Shown here piece after piece: positions 26,101 to 36,720 of a DNA stretch of 64,000 nucleotides (positions are counted from its first letter, which is position 1; every line of letters starts with the position of its first letter). A program made the translations under genes and the position numbers. The stretch is from Aricia agestis (taxonomy: Eukaryota > Arthropoda > Insecta > Lepidoptera > Lycaenidae), in NCBI RefSeq assembly GCF_905147365.1, contig NC_056428.1, positions 26,194,001 through 26,258,000 on the forward strand. The letters are read 5' to 3'. Under the pieces are notes generated by a model. That model was not told the DNA's origin, ran no database searches, and saw only the letters and a program-made list of their open reading frames with translations.

Positions 26101-27233
26101 GTAATTAATGTTCTACTCTGAGTGCGGCAGTTAGTCACTATTGCAGGTGCCGTTTTAATTTGCTAAGAAGGCTCCGCTCATAAACACTCATAAAGTTTTA
26201 GAAACACTGGTAGGTAAATGCGATGTGACATCTCATGACTCATGAGTAGCAAGTCGGATCGCACTGTTCAATATCGAAGAAAGACATTTCTAAAACTGCG
26301 AGAAAAATTGCCTAAATTCATACTTTATTATACTTACTTAAGTATATCTATATAAAATATATATAACTCAAAGGTGACTGACTGATTGACATAGTGATCT
26401 GTCAACGCACAGCCCAAACCACTGGACGATTCGGGCTGAAATTTGGCATGCAGGTAGATGTTATAACGTAGGCATCCGCTAAGAAAGGATTTTGATAAAT
26501 TCCAACCCCAAGGGGTTCTAATAGGGGATGAAAGTTTGTATATAATAATACTTCTTAACGCGAGCGAAGCCGCGGGCAAAAGCTCGTTTATTATAAAACT
26601 GTAGAGCTCGTTTGTTTACGCGCGCTAATCTCATGAGATTAGCGCGCAAAAGAACGAACTAGTATATTAGATTTTTATGTATTTTAGCCTACTGAATAAT
26701 AAAAACTAAGGAAATGTAACTCCGTCAAAAAACATGCTCCACAATACTTGTCAAAAAAGTGTACCTTAGGTACACATTTCAATACATTTGCAATATTTAG
26801 GTGACCTTGAGCGGTACTGGGCTGACGTTACATGACAGATCAAATGGAACCAAATTTAAAACAGTAATAGTATGGGAGTTACGATTCCTTAGTTTTTATT
26901 ATTCGTAGATTTTAGCACAGATATATAATTTACCACTGGAAAGTTCTCTCGAAATTCCTTACTTACGGAGCCGCACGGGACATCTAACTCTAGTATTTAT
27001 ACTATTTGGCAGGTATGACTCCAATGCTGACGGCGGCGCCGCTGCCAGTGACACTGTCTACGCTCAGCATGCCGCAGCTGACGCTCATCAACTCCACCCC
27101 CTCCACGCCCCGCCCCGAGCGAGTCGCTACGCCCCCCAGAGCAACAGTGACAGAGATACCGTCCGACAGAGACAGCGAGAGTAGCGCCGACTTCGCGCGA
27201 AAAGGCTCGAAGCGCGGAGAAGTTTATGTGTAA
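17048..27233 (+). CDS. Bestrophin family calcium-activated chloride channel (3' eight exons)
   Basis: Bestrophins are pentameric plasma-membrane anion channels opened by calcium. Eight exons join in frame: 17048-17177, 17422-17660, 20792-20920, 21381-21488, 22701-22931, 25018-25282, 25513-25812, 27013-27233. Every junction is GT-AG and the phases agree. Together they encode about 540 residues. The exons cover RLMRRNIVRYAIL with VKRRFPTW, KYWMPLVWA, the last transmembrane part with YFPLFTALQ, and NPFGEDDDD followed by ELNW. That acidic run is the calcium clasp of the family. VDEMHEEHPE and the PYTVASEHYRR segment follow, both typical of bestrophins. The C-terminal tail of about 260 residues is rich in Ser, Pro and Arg and looks disordered, as in insect relatives. 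The N-terminus, with the first helices and the pore neck, is missing, so the gene is cut by the window edge or starts behind a very long intron. Family assignment is firm; which insect paralogue is not resolved. Confidence 0.95.
17422..17660 (+). CDS. Bestrophin exon b
   Basis: The acceptor TCATTTCAG restores the Gly codon split by the previous intron, and the exon ends in ACGCAG|GTGAGT at phase 0. It encodes LMLESERKVFE, KYWMPLVWATNII and the RRLGALIGYD helix. The last 94 bases are repeated in the following intron (see the duplication at 17567-17876). Confidence 0.93.
17567..17876 (+). repeat. 155-bp tandem duplication of exon-b 3' end plus intron start
   Basis: Copy 1 is 17567-17721 and copy 2 is 17722-17876. 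Each holds the last 94 bases of bestrophin exon b, its GTGAGT donor and 61 bases of intron. I see one clear difference, TAC to AAC (Tyr to Asn) in the exon part. Copy 2 has a donor site but no 3' splice site of its own. Extending the exon into it would meet a TAA stop soon after the first donor. Confidence 0.9.
18304..18475 (+). repeat. Fragment of the TGTGGCGGTACCC LTR family
   Basis: The block GGCGGTACCCACAATTCGCC, GCATCGCGCTATCGAAGTTT and GGTCGGAAGATCTTCCTTT matches the LTRs at 45204-45376 and 45754-48470. Only the LTR part is present. Confidence 0.75.
18850..19315. repeat. LINE-tail fragments
   Basis: It contains CGCGCGGCTTCGCCTGC, CTTACGCCGGTTCTTCTCGCC and, at the right end, CCTGAGATTAGCGCGTTC followed by CAAACAAACAAACAAAC and a TTTATAATATTAGTATAGAT terminus. 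The last block is the unit amplified at 49545-50955. Confidence 0.6.
20140..20245. repeat. Hairpin MITE
   Basis: ACGGAGGAGTGAATAACGGA and its mirror TCCGTTGCTCACTCCTCCGT flank a short loop. It lies in the bestrophin intron before exon c. Confidence 0.7.
20396..20520. repeat. Hairpin repeat
   Basis: TTACACCTATCGAGTAGAGT pairs with ACTCTACTCGGTAGGTGTAA. It is a short inverted repeat in the intron before exon c. Confidence 0.65.
20792..20920 (+). CDS. Bestrophin exon c
   Basis: The acceptor is ATTTTCAG, the donor CTTCAG|GTATGC, phase 0 at both ends, 43 codons. It encodes the hydrophobic VVTLALYTYFVAALMGRQL segment and the YFPLFTALQ motif, a family hallmark at the last membrane helices. Confidence 0.95.
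21381..21488 (+). CDS. Bestrophin exon d, calcium clasp
   Basis: The acceptor TTCTTTTCAG follows a polypyrimidine tract and the donor is ATTAAG|GTAAGT, 36 codons. It reads FYVGWLKVAEVLINPFG and then an acidic run EDDDD, followed by ELNWLIDR. In characterised bestrophins this acidic run binds calcium and couples it to gating. Confidence 0.96.
21624..22126. repeat. Family E MITE, copy 1
   Basis: The termini TATAGTTTGTGCGTT and AACGCACAAACTATA form inverted repeats. Inside are several ATCGAT-type palindromes. An almost identical copy lies in opposite orientation at 58170-58677 in an intron of the other plus-strand gene. Confidence 0.85.
22253..22672. repeat. Decayed LTR-like piece with 80-bp duplication
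   Basis: CGCGATATCGAAGTTTCTGA and CAGTCGAAAGATCTTCCTTT resemble the LTR family at 45204. A unit of about 80 bp containing GATCGAGTATACAGAC occurs twice in tandem, at about 22499-22580 and 22584-22672. It ends just before the acceptor of exon e. Confidence 0.5.
22701..22931 (+). CDS. Bestrophin exon e
   Basis: The acceptor is TTTTTTTCAG, the donor GACTAC|GTGAGT, phase 0, 77 codons. It encodes YMIVDEMHEEHPE, a KDQYW motif and PYTVASEHYRR. These wrap around the cytosolic domain just after the clasp in known bestrophins. Confidence 0.95.
22955..23060. repeat. Hairpin repeat after exon e
   Basis: CACCATGCCGAAGTTACGG and CGTTATTTCGGCATGGTG are inverted ends around a short loop. A degenerate third piece (ATCATGCCGAACTTTGGCCG) follows at 23090. 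It begins about 25 bp downstream of the exon-e donor. Confidence 0.7.
23364..23507. repeat. Hairpin MITE
   Basis: GTGGCAAAGCGCTAACGCTA pairs with TAGCGTTAGCGTTTTGCCAC. Further pairing of ATGTATGCGATTTGACAT with its mirror continues inward. Confidence 0.8.
23830..24690 (+). repeat. Family B interspersed repeat, copy 2
   Basis: It has the same block order as 5746-6680, from GGCCAAGTGCGTGTCG to TTGACTACGGAACCCTA. It is interrupted at 23920-24081 by a family F MITE that is absent from copy 1 at the equivalent place, which shows the MITE jumped later. Confidence 0.8.
23920..24081. repeat. Family F MITE (nested in family B)
   Basis: GTACTATCAGAGAAGTTGAT at one end and ATCAACTTCCTCGATGGTAC at the other are inverted termini. 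Related copies are at 25818, 54602, 54930, 55764 and 56653. Confidence 0.85.
25018..25282 (+). CDS. Bestrophin exon f, start of the cytosolic tail
   Basis: The acceptor is GTATTTCAG, the donor CACG|GTAATA, phase 1 out. It encodes VERRKNWFQRQISRMGS, a Ser-rich stretch, a run of four prolines and a KMSLYERLVGRKSGRG segment. It is basic and low in hydrophobic residues, as expected for the regulatory tail. Confidence 0.9.
25513..25812 (+). CDS. Bestrophin exon g
   Basis: The acceptor CCCTTTCAG completes a Gly codon and the donor is CTAAAG|GTATTC, phase 1 out. It encodes RNRPRIPTPDVTKEVMDREN and a hydrophilic continuation. The six bases after the exon are followed at once by a family F MITE. Confidence 0.9.
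25818..25975. repeat. Family F MITE abutting a splice donor
   Basis: CACTATCAGGGAAGTTGATT opens the element and TTCAATTTCCTCGAT closes it. Its first base is about five bases past the end of bestrophin exon g, so it supplies most of the intron's 5' sequence. Confidence 0.8.
26340..26580 (-). repeat. LINE-tail fragment
   Basis: ACTGACTGATTGACATAGTG, CCACTGGACGATTCGGGCTG and a GCGAGCGAAGCCGCGGGC end are typical of lepidopteran non-LTR 3' ends. No open frame remains. Confidence 0.55.
27013..27233 (+). CDS. Bestrophin last exon with stop
   Basis: The acceptor ATTTGGCAG restores a split Gly codon. It encodes 73 residues rich in Thr, Pro and Ser and ends RKGSKRGEVYV then TAA. It is likely disordered. 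Polyadenylation candidates of AATAAA type lie near 28018, with no better one closer. Confidence 0.9.
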
Positions 27234-28450
27234 CAGAACGTCTAGCGGTCTTGTCAATTTTACGTTAGCGTGATGTCAGGGCGATTTTCCTGTCATGCAT
27301 GTTATCGCCCCGCGGCGGATCTGGAGGTCTACTCAGTAAGTACTCCGATGTGCAAATTTTAATGTTTCGGCCGAATGATCGGGCCGTATCCTACTCCGGA
27401 ATACTTTTGTTCGAAAGAAAGCCTGGGCTGGCCGAAGTTTGTCACGTGCGATTGAAGTTTGTCACGTAACTACTATTTGACTACTATAATAGACGATACG
27501 CCCGGTGTAACATTTCATTATCCTTTTTTCATTTCATTCATATCATTTCAAAACTTCGGTCGGTTTTCGGTGGGATCTGAAGATTTGAATGCGCCATATC
27601 GGAGTAGGCCCCCTGGACCACATGTGGGTGGCAACGTGCTCCTGTTGACTCGCGTGTTGCTCGCATGACAGGAAATGGGCCCTTGTGGTGATGATAAAGA
27701 GCCCTTTGAGGACTAATTTTGATGTTCCCTGGGTTTAAGGCCAACACCTTGTAATACACGAGCCACGCTATGACCCTGGATAAATACGTTTGTTTCCATC
27801 TCTAAAGATATCTCCAGACTAGTCGCGGAGTCTACTCCGTAGATAGCTGAATAGATAATGTGGATATTGATTACTTTTACAGCAAACTTTAAGTAGTCTG
27901 GACCTATCTTTAGATTGGACATTCAAATGCGAATTCTGCCTGCCACGAGTGTTTGTATTGAAACTTTTAGGAAAACGTCGAATCTGCGGCTTTGAGTTAT
28001 CTAGTTTTTACTTTTCTTAATAAAAAAATATTAAATAGTCAGAAAAAGAATTTAAGGGGACACGACTCTTCTTAAATCTAGATAATTGCTATGTTTCTTA
28101 GAGCCCATGATTATAATCATTACGAATAATTATTAGTCCCCTTACATTTAAGGCTGCGCCATATCTAAGTTCAATATGAACTCGTAGCGGGAAGAAGCCG
28201 CCAAAAGCCGCGTGATTTAACATAATCGAAGACGTAAATGGATGAAGTGGATTTAAGTAACATTTTATATCATAAATTACTCTTTTCCCCTTATAATTTG
28301 AACAAACCTTTTAACTTACCTACTTCGTTATCTGGTTTATATATCTGGCTACAGGTACTTACATCAAATTCTGAAGATAAAACCTGTATTTTTTATATTC
28401 TGAAATACAAAAAAAACTATTTTTTTATTTCAAAATATCATATTCCCGGT
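27234..28450. other. Bestrophin 3' UTR and downstream spacer
   Basis: No further exon is seen. The sequence is moderately GC-rich for about 500 bp, then AT-rich. TTAATAAAAAAAT near 28018 is the best candidate poly(A) signal. Confidence 0.4.
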
Positions 28451-28452
28451 CC

Positions 28453-28609
28453 TAAGGCTGCGTTTCCACTGAAGCGGAGCGGAGCTTAGCGGTGCCCGAA
28501 TTGACCAATCGTGCTACTCCAGCGGAATGACAGCGAAGATTTCGAGCATGGTGATTGGTCAATTCGGCACGGCTAAGCTCCGCTCCGCTTCAGTGGAAAC
28601 GCAGCCTAA
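28453..28609. repeat. Hairpin MITE 1 of a back-to-back pair
   Basis: TAAGGCTGCGTTTCCACTGA pairs with TCAGTGGAAACGCAGCCTAA. Pairing continues through GCGGAGCGGAGCTTAGC. The ends carry TAA, a likely target-site duplication. Confidence 0.9.
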
Positions 28610-28781
28610 CGCTGCGTTTCCCCAGAGCTGAGCGGAGCTGTGTTGCGAAGAATGTGTTTTTGAGAACCAATAGCATCACCGCCCTGTGCGATGTCATGGC
28701 AAAGTCATGTCAATAAAGCGATTCTATTGGTTTTCAAAAACACATTCCTCGCAACACATCTCTGGTGGAAAGGCATCCTAA
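28607..28781. repeat. Hairpin MITE 2, sharing the junction TAA
   Basis: GAATGTGTTTTTGAGAACCA and GGTTTTCAAAAACACATTCC are the inner arms, and GCTGCGTTTCC is the left outer end. It starts in the last bases of the preceding hairpin and resembles 38860-39012. Confidence 0.85.
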
Positions 28782-28999
28782 AGCTTCAATTTATGCAGAA
28801 GTAACGAAGATTTTTTCAAATTGTTAGCTATTCACTTGATCCACGTACGTCTTTAATCTTATTTTTATAAGAAATTCTAGGAACTACCATGCTGTGATTA
28901 GGTATCCTTATGAGTGATTTTTTCCGTCCAAGTTATAAAGTATTAAAACGACTATGATTTTAAGATATTGTAAATAGTTTATTGTGCCGCAATTAAATA

Positions 29000-29600
29000 T
29001 TATGTACTTTTGTTTATTATAAAGTTTACCTAAAGGCTAACTGAAACATTAATATGGATTCAGAAATATAGCTTTCTATAAATTGTTTATAATTTTACTT
29101 GTTGTTTCATTTTTCCCCAGCACTATGCTTTGTTCAACATTTAGATTTCAGATTTACTAACACTGAAAATGTGACTTGGGTAACGGAAATTAAACAATAA
29201 TATCATGCTATATCGTTTATTGGGTCATAAAATCATAGGTACTCACAATACTTCATTATTAAAATTCTAAAAAATCATTAATTTATCTAAAAATAGATAA
29301 TTACTATTTATTAGATAATCAAAGTCATAAAATTATAAAATAATATTTTAAATCTACAGTGTAGTTCTAATATTAGAAAATAGTCGTAATTCAACTTATA
29401 TTGTAAGATAGATTTTAATCAATTCAATACAAATTATAAAAACCGAATATTAATTAATTAACCATAAAAAAATAAAGAAATAAAACCTAGTTCCCCGCCA
29501 AATATTAAAATTTATGTGCAAATAATCACATTGAAATCTTCGCACTTTGACAAATTGCTGTAACAATCACGTTATGAAGTCGAAAAGATTAAGCAACTAG
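29000..29600. other. AT-rich spacer
   Basis: No open frame, no repeat unit and no splice-like structure that I can support. It is strongly AT-rich, with several short direct repeats of ATTAAAATT type. Confidence 0.5.
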
Positions 29601-29605
29601 TTTTT

Positions 29606-29812
29606 ATAACCAGTGCCGTAAATAGCCTTTTTTGCGCCCTGTGCCGTGTGCGAGATTTTATAACTGCGCCCCTGTTTCTTTTTTAGATATTATAGGTACC
29701 CGAGCAATGCTACGTATAGGCCCCTCTGGTCTGGCCATTCTTGCGCCCCCCCCAGAGTCTACGCCCTGTGCCTGGGCACCGGTGTAACCGCCCTATTTAC
29801 GGCACTGTTTGT
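29606..29812. repeat. MITE with CAGTGCCGTAAATAG ends
   Basis: CCAGTGCCGTAAATAGC on the left and CTATTTACGGCACTG on the right form terminal inverted repeats. GCGCCC repeats lie inside. CAGTG termini suggest a hAT-like origin. Confidence 0.75.
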
Positions 29813-30028
29813 AACATGTTAAAACAGTTATCCACAAGTGTTTATGGAATACAATCACAAGGCTGAGAAAAAAACCGTATATGGAATACAATCACAAGGC
29901 TGAGAAAAATTGTGAAATAGCGATACTTTTAGGTAATAACTGATAACACAAGCAAGCTTATATCCTTTTTTGAGTGAATTGAATTTATATTTATTATTAT
30001 TAGCACATTGAACATGTAGATATATAAT

Positions 30029-30301
30029 CATGGTCGTACCCAGGTACCCCCCCCCCCCGGAAGATAAATGAACTTGTCAATAAAATGTCAATTTTCTTGG
30101 CAAGTGGGAATTAAAAACGTTTTACCTACACTGCGCAAAATGAAGTGTTGGAAACAAAATATTTTTCATTCAGATTAATAAAAGTAAATCATGATTTTTT
30201 ATTTCAACATACCAGAATAACCATATTCTCGAAACAGGTATGCCGTATGAGCTGCCCCCCCCCCCCCCCCCCCCCTAGCTGAAATCCTGGGTACGCCCAT
30301 G
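30029..30301. repeat. MITE with two long C runs
   Basis: CATGGTCGTACCCAGGT and TCCTGGGTACGCCCATG are inverted ends. Each is followed inward by a homopolymer of C, 12 bases at 30047 and 21 bases at 30255. Confidence 0.7.
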
Positions 30302-31249
30302 TATATAATGCAGAGATTGGATACCATATTTTGAAAAAAATCATATCGCTCTTTTATTCTTCAAAGGATTATTTGTACTTACAAGTAAGCATTCCTTGTC
30401 AGTTTTAAGAATGGCGGGGAACATGTCGTCGCGTCATTTAAGTTCTAACACCGCGCGGCCGCGTAAGTAACTTTTTGGCTATTTTGAAATATTGATGCCA
30501 TTGCTAGAAAATCGGAAGACGCATCCGTGGGCGCCGGCAGAAATAATTTCCAAGGGGTGCAGATTTTAGTTCTTTTTTTTTTCTTTTTACTTTTTACGAA
30601 CAACATGTGACTGTCTATTTACGTTAACAGAATACATTTAGTGCCGAAACATTACGAACTATCTTTGTACGGCATGATAAAATGATTTCCATTAGACGGC
30701 TTTTTATTTCAATAATTCCTGTTGAATGTTCAAAAATTCCTGTTGTTCTCCAGGGGGTGCAAGTGCACCACCTGGCACCCCTCTGCCGGCGGCCATAGCA
30801 GTGTAGAACTTAAAAGACGATGTGTACTTATATATAATATTATTTATAGGTCGATCGATCGATCGATCTCGTTACACTTGTATGTCGTTTCGTATTGTGG
30901 CCATAGCGCCTACCACATCAGACAGCTACTGAAAAGAGACATAATAAATTTTAGAGGGTGTACAAAACAAATAATTAAAACATTATGGGCAAGTTCAAGG
31001 CGCTGGAGCGCCTGTCCATACAAACCACGAAAAAAAGTTACTTTTTCAGCACTGCTACTTTCAAAGTGAACTTTATTTAAGGAAACATACACACCCTAAA
31101 GTATCATCAGTACATAAAGAGTGTTACACAACTAACCCTGGCTTTAATTTAAAAAAAAACATTAGTATTATCATTTATCATACCATTCTGCTTATTTAGT
31201 GCTATTATTCCTATCTAGGTAAAGTTCTAGTTTTATTTTTTTACTTTTT

Positions 31250-31720
31250 AGGGTTGCGTACCCAAAGGGTAAAAACAGGACACTATTACTGAGACTTCGA
31301 TGTCTGTCTCCAGGCTGTATCTCAAGAACCGCTATAGCGGTTCTTGAGATACAGCCTGTATCAGAAGTCTAGCTATAGCTAGACTTCTGAAATTTATACA
31401 GATAGTGTATTTTGGTGCCATTATAACAACACATACTGAAACAAAATAAAGCTCATATTTAAGGTGGGCTCCTGCCCGTACAAAAACGTGTTTTTTTGGT
31501 ATTTTTGGCTCGTTACACATACTGGCAACATGTGGACACTTGAAATTTTCACAAAATCCTTAATTATAATATGTGTATTTTAATATTTAATATGTATTAA
31601 AATAAAATAAATAATTAAGAGGGGCTCCCATACAAAAAAACACATTATTCCATACTTTCGCTCTTCGTACGGAACCTTTCGTGCGCGAGTCAGAGTCGCA
31701 CTTGGCCGATTTTTTAATCT
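31250..31720. repeat. Retroelement tail repeat with inverted CGGAACC ends
   Basis: AGGGTTGCGTACCCAAAGGG opens it and TACGGAACCTTTCGTGCGCG closes it, followed by GTCGCACTTGGCCGATTTTT. Inside, CTCAAGAACCGCTATAG occurs with its mirror. It belongs with 16420-16905. Confidence 0.6.
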
Positions 31721-31861
31721 TACCAACATTCTATACCCCATTAGTAATGAATAAGCAATCAATTAAGCTAAATTATATTCATTTGTAGGTAATTAGAAGC
31801 TCATGATTTTGGCTTTGATTATGTATACATTTTAGTACAATGTGTCACAATTAAAACTATA

Positions 31862-32005
31862 AAGCTTAGGTCAAACCTACGCGACCAGGCGACTGCGAAG
31901 CGGAGCGTCAAGTTGTCAAATGTGTTTTTTGTATACAAAACACATATTTGACAACTTGACGCTCCGCATCGCAGTCGCCTGGTCGCGTAGGTTTGGCCTA
32001 AGCTT
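31862..32005. repeat. Near-perfect hairpin, arms about 70 bp
   Basis: AAGCTTAGGTCAAACCTACG pairs with CGTAGGTTTGGCCTAAGCTT. The arms run with very few mismatches to a centre at TTTTGTATACAAAA. Only three or four differences are visible, so it is probably young. Confidence 0.9.
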
Positions 32006-32439
32006 AATATCTAAAATATTATTTAATTATAAGGGTGGTTGAGTTGGTTCTCCAAAATTTGTTTAACTTGGTGTTACTTATTAGCAACAATTTTCACATA
32101 TTTATATTTCTTTCCCCCAATATTTTGTACTTATATTAAACGGTATTATTAGGTCTGTTTAACTCGGTCACTTATTTTCATAACTAGCGACTATACTATA
32201 AAATATAATATGGCCTATGTCACTCACTGAAGAAAATGGAAATTATTAAAATCGATTCAGTAGTTTTAAGGGTTCCGTAGCCAAATGGCAAAAAACGGCA
32301 CCCTTGTAGATTCGTCATATCTATCTGTCTGTCTGTCCGTCCGTATGTCACAGCCACTTTTCTCCGAAACTATAATAGCTATAGGTACTATTGAAACTTG
32401 GTAAGTAGATGTAGTCTGTGAGCCGCATTAAGATTTTGA

Positions 32440-33500
32440 TACAAAAAATTAAATTAAGAAATTTAAAAAAACCCCCGCCAAAACAACTTTAAAAAGTAAT
32501 GAAATAATATTTACTGCCTTTAAGTTCAAATGATTCCCAACTTGTGTAAAGTAATAATTATTTTAGTCCATAATTGTTGTCACGGTGTGTCGGGGGACCG
32601 CCAAGTAAACTACAACCTACAACCGCCAAGTGGCTGAGTGATTACTTATCTCGATTCAGATAGCTGTGAATTGATCCTTAAACTTGTTAAGTGAAATTAA
32701 ACATCTACATTAGCGGTCCCCCGACACACCTTGACAACAATTATGGACTAAAATAATTATTACTTTACACAAGTTAGGAATCATTTGAACTTAAAGGTAG
32801 TAAATATTATTTCATTACTTTTTAAAGTTGTTTTGGCGGGGGTTTTTTTAAATTTCTTAATTTAATTTTATTTCATACTTTTTAAACTTGTGTTGGTTAT
32901 AGTGCAGAATAATTCCTATCAACAGAATCATATTCTCATGATTACCATCTATCAATGTCCTTTTCAATGAGGCCGTTAAAATGAGCCCAAACATGAAACC
33001 TCCACTTTGGATTCATACGAAGCTCGGTTCCTATAGAATCCAGGCGATGCTGCAGCAGCAGCATGTAAATATTTACTGTTTATACTTTATCTACTTCTTA
33101 CTGGTTGTCACAATTAAAATGAGCCCAAACACGAAACCTCTGCTCTTAGTTGGCGAGGAGTTGGATATCCTATTGATTACCAGGTGATGCTGCAGCACCA
33201 GGTCAACTTTCCATTATTATGTGTATACATATATTGTATATTCACAAATATCACGAACTAGAATGAAATATAAAACCTATCAAACGACTACAAGTTGCTA
33301 ACGGCCTTTCATGAACCAGATAAACCCTGATTGTCCAGGACTGAGCAGGCTGATGATGATGAATTATAGCTAAGAACACTCTCGATCATGTCAGCTTTCA
33401 AACAAAAAAAACTAGATCAAAATCGGTCCACCCGTTTGGATGCTACGATGCCACGGACAGATACACACACAGACAAACAGACAGACAGACAGACACGTCA
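32440..33500 (-). repeat. Family A interspersed repeat, copy 3 (reversed)
   Basis: All blocks of the copies at 2035 and 8656 appear in reverse order, with the inverted-repeat part at 32440-32860, then CCAGGCGATGCTGCAGCAG and finally GATGCTACGATGCCACGGAC with the CAGA tract. Confidence 0.85.
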
Positions 33501-33663
33501 AACTTATAACACCCCTCTTTTTTGTCGGGGGTCAAAAATGGAAAAATTATTAAAAATTTTAGGGATCCCCATAGGGTGGATAGGTCTTCAAAAATCATAT
33601 TGAGGTTTCTAATATATTTTTTTTTCTAAACTGAATAGTTTGCGAGAGAGACTCTTCCAAATT

Positions 33664-33679
33664 CCCCCCCCCCCCCCCC
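33664..33679. repeat. C homopolymer run
   Basis: Sixteen consecutive C bases follow CCAAATT. Length is prone to sequencing error. Confidence 0.9.
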
Positions 33680-34611
33680 AACTTCTAAAGGGGCCATGAT
33701 GTCGAAAAAAAATATATGATGTACATTACAATAAAAACTACCAACGAAAATTGGTTTGAAAGAGATCTAGCAAGTAGTTTTTTTTTTATAGGTCATAAAA
33801 TATGGTAAGCCTTAAACCAGGTGTTCTCAATCTTTTTCTGCCTGCGGCGCAGTTACACGTCACAATGTTTTGTCACGGCGCCCTATACTCTATCTAGCTA
33901 TAAGAAAAGATACATTAATAAATACCTATATTGATTATATGTATAGTTAGGTTATGCAGGTAAAAAGTAATGAACAAATATTTAATCATCTACCTGCTTT
34001 ACATAACTAATATTATAATTTAAAGAACATCGAACCTTATCGGCATACCTGTCGTATTTTGGTGTACACCTATAGCTTTGTCCACACTGTGCCTTTTTCT
34101 GTTCGTCAAGGGCATGCGCTATAGCGCAGTCAACAGCGAACGTGAGGCATGCCCGCGACGAATGCCCTCTGACCGTATCCAAAACTTCAAAAATGACAAT
34201 ATTGGCGTTGCGTTCCTTGACGCATTCAATTATTGAATGCGCCAATATGAAAGTTGATGACGAAAATTGAAGATGAAAGTGCACAGTGTGGACATAGCTT
34301 ATGAAACATACGCCAATCGAAAGAGAAGATAGATGTTTACAATGTAAAAATGTACAATGCAAAAATCCACAGTATAGGATAAGAACTTTATTGATTTTTA
34401 TATAAAAATAGCATTTTCAAAAAAATATGTCAGAAGTTAACCAAATTTTGGAGAACCACCCATAAAATGAAAGAAAAATTTTAACATACCTTGTCTTTAA
34501 AACCGTGCAGGTTTGGAGATTTTGACAGCTAGAAATGAAAAAATATTATTACATATATTATACTAGCCGACCCGGCAAATGTTGTTTTGCCATATATAAT
34601 GTATTTCGCTT

Positions 34612-35258
34612 ATGGCGGCTCTCGACATAGGCGAACGCGTTGGCCAACGCGTCTGCGGACGCGTTGGCCCAATGTGTAGAACGGGCGTTCGCGCGTTGGC
34701 CGTAGGTATTTAGACGTTGGCCGACGCATCTGCGAGCTTGCCGCGCGGGTCGGAAATGTCGGCAAAAGATCAAAGGACATTTGTCGCAAGCTTCGCGCTC
34801 CATCCACACATAGGCCGCGCGATCAGTTTGCCCGGAGTTATAATTATGATAATTATTATAATATGTAATAATTTTTGTATGTAATAATTTAATAAATAAT
34901 AAGTAGGTAATAAAATAATTACTTATATTATTTTAATATTATAAAATATTATGTAATAGTGAGTTTATTTCTTTGTTTGTTACGTTTTCTCGCCTTTTAT
35001 TTATTTATTTCGAGAATACTCTTTAAAAACTTTTTCTTGTCCACATTTACAAAGTAATTATAAGCTTTGAATAAATAAACAGCAGCAGCTGTTAGCGACT
35101 AAACATCCATTTTGAATCCGTCCGCACATTGGCGCGATCCAAAGCATACTGAACGACCTTCCTATGTGTGGATTACTCACAAACGCCGTTGCAAGCGCAC
35201 TGCCAACGCGTCTGCAGACGCGTTGGCCAACGCGTTCGCCTATGTCGAGAGCCGCCAT
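34612..35258. mobile_element. 650-bp element with 57-bp inverted ends
   Basis: ATGGCGGCTCTCGACATAGG continues through GCGAACGCGTTGGCCAACGC. Both are mirrored at the right end up to GAGAGCCGCCAT. The inner part is AT-rich with GCGTTGG pieces near both ends. It is inserted in a LINE-tail sequence (CTAGCCGACCCGGCAAATG at 34564) similar to one at 19655. Confidence 0.85.
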
Positions 35259-35689
35259 TATATTATTTTATTGAAGTGACTAAATAAGAATGGCACCATG
35301 GCAACGTCCATCGCTATCCCATCACACAAATTAGCAGGAAAAAGGAATTGTTACATACATTAGCTGATTATTTTTTAAAGTATGCTAAATGTTTGTTAAA
35401 AAATATGTTGTTATTAAATAACTATTAACACTATGCTAATAATATGCTTACCGAACGTATAAGTAATGCTTGTATAAATGTATTTAACTTCTCGCTATTT
35501 TTATCAAGAATAGCTATCTTTTTATGTATCTCCTCCTTCGCTTGCTTTAGTTTTTCTAATTTGTCTTTGTTGTATTGATACCTGTTGACAGAAAAATATG
35601 ATAATAAATATACTTAATTAATATCATGGTGGTTTGGACTATGCCCAAAAAAACCCGTAGTCGATTAAAATAATTTATGTAAGTACTAG

Positions 35690-36165
35690 CTGTTGCCCGC
35701 GACTTCGTCCGCGTGGACTTCAGCTTATAGCGCGCGGTAGTTCCCGTTTCCAGTAGGCTACAGCCTACATTACTGCATAATTTCGACAAAGTTGCTTCCG
35801 CCGGTTCCGCGGTACGATTACTTCAATTCATTATTAAACTTAAAAAAAAAAACTCAAAAGTAAATCATATATCCACCACCTCTTATAGAAACACGTTTGA
35901 GCAAGCGCTTGTGCGATGTAGGTGACAGCAGAGCGACATCTATTATAAATTTTTGGAACTAACTTAATTTGAACAAATTTCCGCATAGCACCCCCTTACA
36001 ACCCCTTTTTGCAGTTAAAAAGTAGCCTATGTCCATTCTCAGGCTTTAGACTATCTGTGTACAAAATTTCATTACAATCGGTTCAGCAGTTTTGGCGTGA
36101 AAGCGAGACAGACGGACAGACAGACAGAGATACTTTTGCATTTATAATATTAGCATATTAGTATA
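35690..36165 (+). repeat. LINE-tail fragment
   Basis: CTGTTGCCCGCGACTTCGTC at the left and ATCGGTTCAGCAGTTTTGGC, a GACAGACGGACAGACAG tract and TTATAATATTAGCATATTAG at the right are typical lepidopteran non-LTR 3' sequence. Confidence 0.65.
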
Positions 36166-36404
36166 TAGATAGCAAAGTAGACCATAAATAGTAGATTGTA
36201 AATATGCAATTCATCTTATTCAAACCATAACCGAAACCGATAATTTGAAAAAAATAATTCTGAGATACCCAATACCTACTTCCAACCAACTAGTTACTTC
36301 CTTTGTTTTTGTGTTCTTTCTCGTGAAAGCGATGTTGATAGACAATAATTTACAATTAAGACAAAAAAAACTATGTCAAATATATTATATTTTAAGAATA
36401 AACT

Positions 36405-36720
36405 AAATCACAAGTGGCTTCCCTCTACATCCTCTATCGGTTGTATCACGTGGAGTGCTCTAAGAAATTGTTCGGAATCATTCCACCTGCAACTTTTCGC
36501 TATCGTTCCACGCGAAACATAATAATATATACCACCCTCATCACCTTGATGAGTGGCAGTCTTTCACGGTGCGTTTTTTGCGTAACTTTCTGCTGCGCAC
36601 TGTAAAACTCTGAAACAAACTGTCACCAGCAGTATTTTCAATACGACCTGCAAACCTTCAAAGACTGGCAACGCACTTGCAGCTCTTCCGATGTTGCGAG
36701 TATCCATGGGCGACAGTAGT
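36405..36720 (+). pseudogene. Jockey-like LINE 3' fragment
   Basis: The translation ASLYILYRLYHVECSKKLFG and the IIPPATF motif are the C-terminal end of the reverse-transcriptase ORF in the element at 41490-43050. Frameshifts and stops follow, and CCATGGGCGACAGTAG resembles the other copy's 3' region. Confidence 0.8.

Noticed and set aside
34558..34809. Minus-strand frames of 65 and 83 codons
   Set aside because: They are built from GCGTTGG repeats in the inverted arm of a transposon.
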